Source: Rhodomicrobium udaipurense JA643
Lineage (GTDB): Bacteria; Pseudomonadota; Alphaproteobacteria; Rhizobiales; Rhodomicrobiaceae
Length of the DNA stretch: 35,435 bases
NCBI RefSeq assembly: GCF_000636015.1
Contig: NZ_JFZJ01000021.1
Span: 1 to 35,435, forward strand
Direction: 5' to 3'
Shown: positions 33,518 to 35,435 of the stretch, in pieces
Layout: each line of letters opens with the position of its first letter
How positions within the stretch are numbered: position 1 is the stretch's first letter
Notes under the pieces: model-generated
Databases searched by the model: none
Told to the model about the DNA's origin: nothing
What the model saw: the letters and a program-made list of their open reading frames with translations, nothing else
Program-made: the position numbers and the translations under genes

Positions 33518-34804
33518 TTATACGGGACGGAACGCGAGCACCTTGTCGATGCGTCGGCCGTCGAGATCGATCACCTCGAACACCCATGAGCGCCAGCGGA
33601 ACTTCTCGCCCACGGCGGGAATGTGCCCGAGTTGCGCGAGCACGAAGCCCGCAAGCGTCGTATATTCCGCGTCGTCCACGGCCATGCCGTTCACGTCGAG
33701 CACGCGCTCCACCTCGTAGACCGGCATCTGCGCGTCGAGCAGCCACGAGCCATCCTCGCGCTGAACGGCGGACTGTCCAATGTCGGCCTCTTCTTCCGGC
33801 AGCTCGCCCGCGATCCCGGCGAGGATGTCGGCGGGCGTCACGATGCCTTGAACGGTGCCGTGTTCGTCGAGCACGATCGCCATGTGGACGAGCGTGTTCT
33901 TGAACATTTCGAGCAGCTTCAGAACGTTCGTGCTCTCGTGAACGTAGAGCGGTGCCATGATCGCCGCTTCGAGATTGATCTTGCCGCCGTGGCGGCACTG
34001 TTCGAGCAGCGTTTTTGCGTGGATGACCCCGAACGTTTCGTCCACGTCGTCGCGGCAGACCGGAAAGCGGGAATGACCGCTCGAGAAGATGTCGTTGAAT
34101 ATGGCTTCTTCGCTGTCGTTGACGTCGAGCCAGATGATGTCGCGCCGGGGCACCATGATCGAGCGAACCGAGCGGTCGGCGACGCTCAACACGCGCTCGA
34201 TGATTTCCTGTTCGGCCTTCTCGAACACACCGGCCTCGGTGCCTTCCGCGATCATGGACTTCACCTCTTCCTCGGTGACTTCCGGCTCGGCCTTCATCGG
34301 GCCTGCGAGCCGGAGCACCGCATCCGTCGAGAGGCGAAGGAAGAAGGAGATCGGGGTTGAAATGGTGGCCCAGACGTTCAGGGTCGGCGCCACGAGGCAG
34401 GCGATGACTTCCCGGTTTGCGAGCGCGAGCCTTTTCGGCACGAGTTCGCCAATCACGAGCGAGAAGTAGGAGATTGTCGCCACGACGATGAAGGAGGCGA
34501 GCCAGCTGGACCAGGAGCCCAGCCATTCCACGCCTTCAAGCGCATAAGCAAGCGAGGGCGCGAGCGTCAATTCGCCATACGCGCCGGAGAGGATGGCAAC
34601 GACCGTGATGCCGATCTGCACGGCGGGGAGAAAACGGCCTGGGTCCGCGTTCAATGAGGCGGCAGCAACAGCGCCGCGCTTGCCGTCGCTGACGAACTTG
34701 TGGAGCCGCGCGGGCCGGGAGGAAACGATCGCAAGCTCCGCCGCCACCAGAAAGGCGTTGAGCAGAATGAGAGAGACAATGACGAGGAGTTCGGGCCAGG
34801 GCAT
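33518..34804 (-). CDS. CNNM / CBS / CorC domain membrane transporter (hemolysin-like)
   Basis: The 428-residue protein has the CNNM (DUF21) membrane domain at about 1-185, starting LVIVSLILLNAFLVAAELAI, with SLVIGELVPKRLALANRE at its end. A paired CBS domain follows at about 205-330 (RSVRSIMVPRRDIIWLDVND, MAIVLDEHGTVQGIVTPADI). A CorC_HlyC domain lies at about 345-425 (DGSWLLDAQMPVYEVERVL and TTLAGFVLAQLGHIP). Members are linked to magnesium and cobalt transport or resistance; the older hemolysin label is not a safe function. The ATG at 34804 has no strong ribosome binding site. The dehydrogenase gene begins 44 bases after this gene's stop on the same strand, so they may share a transcript. 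Confidence 0.92.
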   Translation of the reverse strand: MPWPELLVIVSLILLNAFLVAAELAIVSSRPARLHKFVSDGKRGAVAAASLNADPGRFLPAVQIGITVVAILSGAYGELTLAPSLAYALEGVEWLGSWSSWLASFIVVATISYFSLVIGELVPKRLALANREVIACLVAPTLNVWATISTPISFFLRLSTDAVLRLAGPMKAEPEVTEEEVKSMIAEGTEAGVFEKAEQEIIERVLSVADRSVRSIMVPRRDIIWLDVNDSEEAIFNDIFSSGHSRFPVCRDDVDETFGVIHAKTLLEQCRHGGKINLEAAIMAPLYVHESTNVLKLLEMFKNTLVHMAIVLDEHGTVQGIVTPADILAGIAGELPEEEADIGQSAVQREDGSWLLDAQMPVYEVERVLDVNGMAVDDAEYTTLAGFVLAQLGHIPAVGEKFRWRSWVFEVIDLDGRRIDKVLAFRPV

Positions 34805-35435
34805 CGATGTGTGAGGTGTCGCTTCTGGGGGATGTTATAGCGGGTGTTCGCGACAACCGTAATAAAATATGGGTTCAGCGCCAATTTTCCGCATGGTAGC
34901 GAGCTTGTGTCGACGTCGGCTTACCCTGTTTGACGGCGTAGAGGTGGCATGCTGTCGGCCGGTCGACGGAATTTGCCTGGGGGCCGTATCAGTTCATCGG
35001 GCATTTTGTGAGCGTAGGGCCACAACGTCAGAGGAAACCGGGCTTGAACCCGGCTTCCAGCGTCATGGGCGGAGCGTTTCTTCCGCATGCAGCCCGTGGG
35101 AAGCATGCGTCCGAGGAGCCGCCCGAAGGCCAAACTACCCCCGTCCACTCGGAGGATAGAGATGTTGATGCATTCGGAAAATATCGCTCTCCGGAAGCGT
35201 GATGCACCGCCTGCGTCCTCCATTGCCGGAAATCTGCTGCGAACGGTACCGTAAGAGACCTGCGAGAGCTGCTTTCAGCATCGGTCCTCCGACTGTCGCC
35301 CTGGGCTTTGTCTCGTGGAGGAGAAAGCCCGGATCAGACGTATGAGCCTCCTCACGCTCAGCTTTCCGCGCTGGAATGAAGGCTCTGCGGGCATTCGGAA
35401 GCCGGAGGCGCTTCGCCGCCGACGCCTTCGCCCGC
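34805..35435. other. right-end region with multiple inverted repeats, candidate structured RNA
   Basis: No complete gene is supported here. The region has many perfect stems. GGAAACCGGG (35033-35042) faces CCCGGCTTCC (35049-35058). GCGGA (35069) faces TCCGC (35082). CGCATGC (35084-35090) faces GCATGCG (35103-35109). TCCGAG (35110) faces CTCGGA (35148). GGAGGA (35151) faces TCCTCC (35216). ACGGTACCGT is at 35243-35252, and GGGCTTT (35303) faces AAAGCCC (35324). Some of these overlap and so exclude each other. A frame opens at the ATG at 35376 (MKALRAFGSRRRFAADAFAR to the window edge), and another at 35342. Either could be the start of a gene beyond the window, but neither can be identified. 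The leftmost bases also hold the promoter of the minus-strand CNNM gene. Confidence 0.5.

Noticed and set aside
34869-35223. Two open frames of about 100 residues in the right-end region
   Set aside because: They overlap on opposite strands, have no motifs or good binding sites, and cross the inverted repeats; they look like chance frames.
35342-35435. Start of a further protein gene at 35342 or 35376
   Set aside because: Both frames stay open to the window edge but are short, have weak ribosome binding sites and show no family resemblance. They are mentioned only as possibilities.

Overview
The window is GC-rich chromosomal DNA from an alphaproteobacterium, most likely of the order Hyphomicrobiales (Rhizobiales). 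The evidence is the CtrA master regulator next to its phosphotransferase ChpT, an EipA-type DUF1134 envelope protein, an SDHAF4/DUF1674 protein, a FYDLN-acid (TIGR02300) protein, a DUF1150 protein, an intracellular PHB depolymerase, and the block aroA-cmk-rpsA-sppA-ihfB-lapA-trpFBA-accD-folC. The genus cannot be fixed from the sequence alone. I see no insertion sequence, prophage, CRISPR array or rRNA; this is a core-genome region.

Layout. (1) 1-3900: the 3' part of fabF, then mltG and gmk (fatty acid synthesis, peptidoglycan, nucleotides), then a small lipoprotein gene. The yicC gene commonly found between mltG and gmk is absent, and a 349-base gap lies there. (2) 3978-6236: a glutathione transferase gene divergent from a PHB depolymerase gene, then an SDHAF4 homologue. 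(3) 6560-8880: the cell-cycle block, with ctrA and a FliJ-like gene divergent across a 468-base regulatory region rich in TTAA half-sites and GANTC sites, and chpT convergent to fliJ. (4) 9074-13594: cysQ, an eipA-like gene, a membrane-anchored coiled-coil protein and a PPP-family phosphatase. (5) 13817-17743: a TAXI-type solute-binding protein, an 830-residue membrane protein with acidic, beta and Sel1-like parts, and slyX. (6) 17818-20037, minus strand: an isoaspartate methyltransferase-like gene, a DUF1150 gene, tRNA-Ala(GGC) and a TIGR02300 gene, two of them with recognisable intrinsic terminators. (7) 20268-31462, plus strand: the long housekeeping run aroA to folC, with several start/stop overlaps. 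(8) 31475-34804, minus strand: a lipoprotein, a beta-hydroxyacid dehydrogenase and a CNNM/CBS-domain transporter. (9) 34805-35435: no convincing complete gene, but a dense set of inverted repeats.

The observations most worth following are these. trpF lacks about 20 internal codons and changes frame at about 26547, although the rest of the trp operon looks intact. The right end holds overlapping, mutually exclusive stems that suggest a structured RNA. The ctrA-fliJ intergenic region carries clustered CtrA-like half-sites and CcrM-type GANTC sites. The TAXI protein is paired with a large uncharacterised membrane protein instead of TRAP permease subunits. I found no clear new multigene defence or biosynthetic system.
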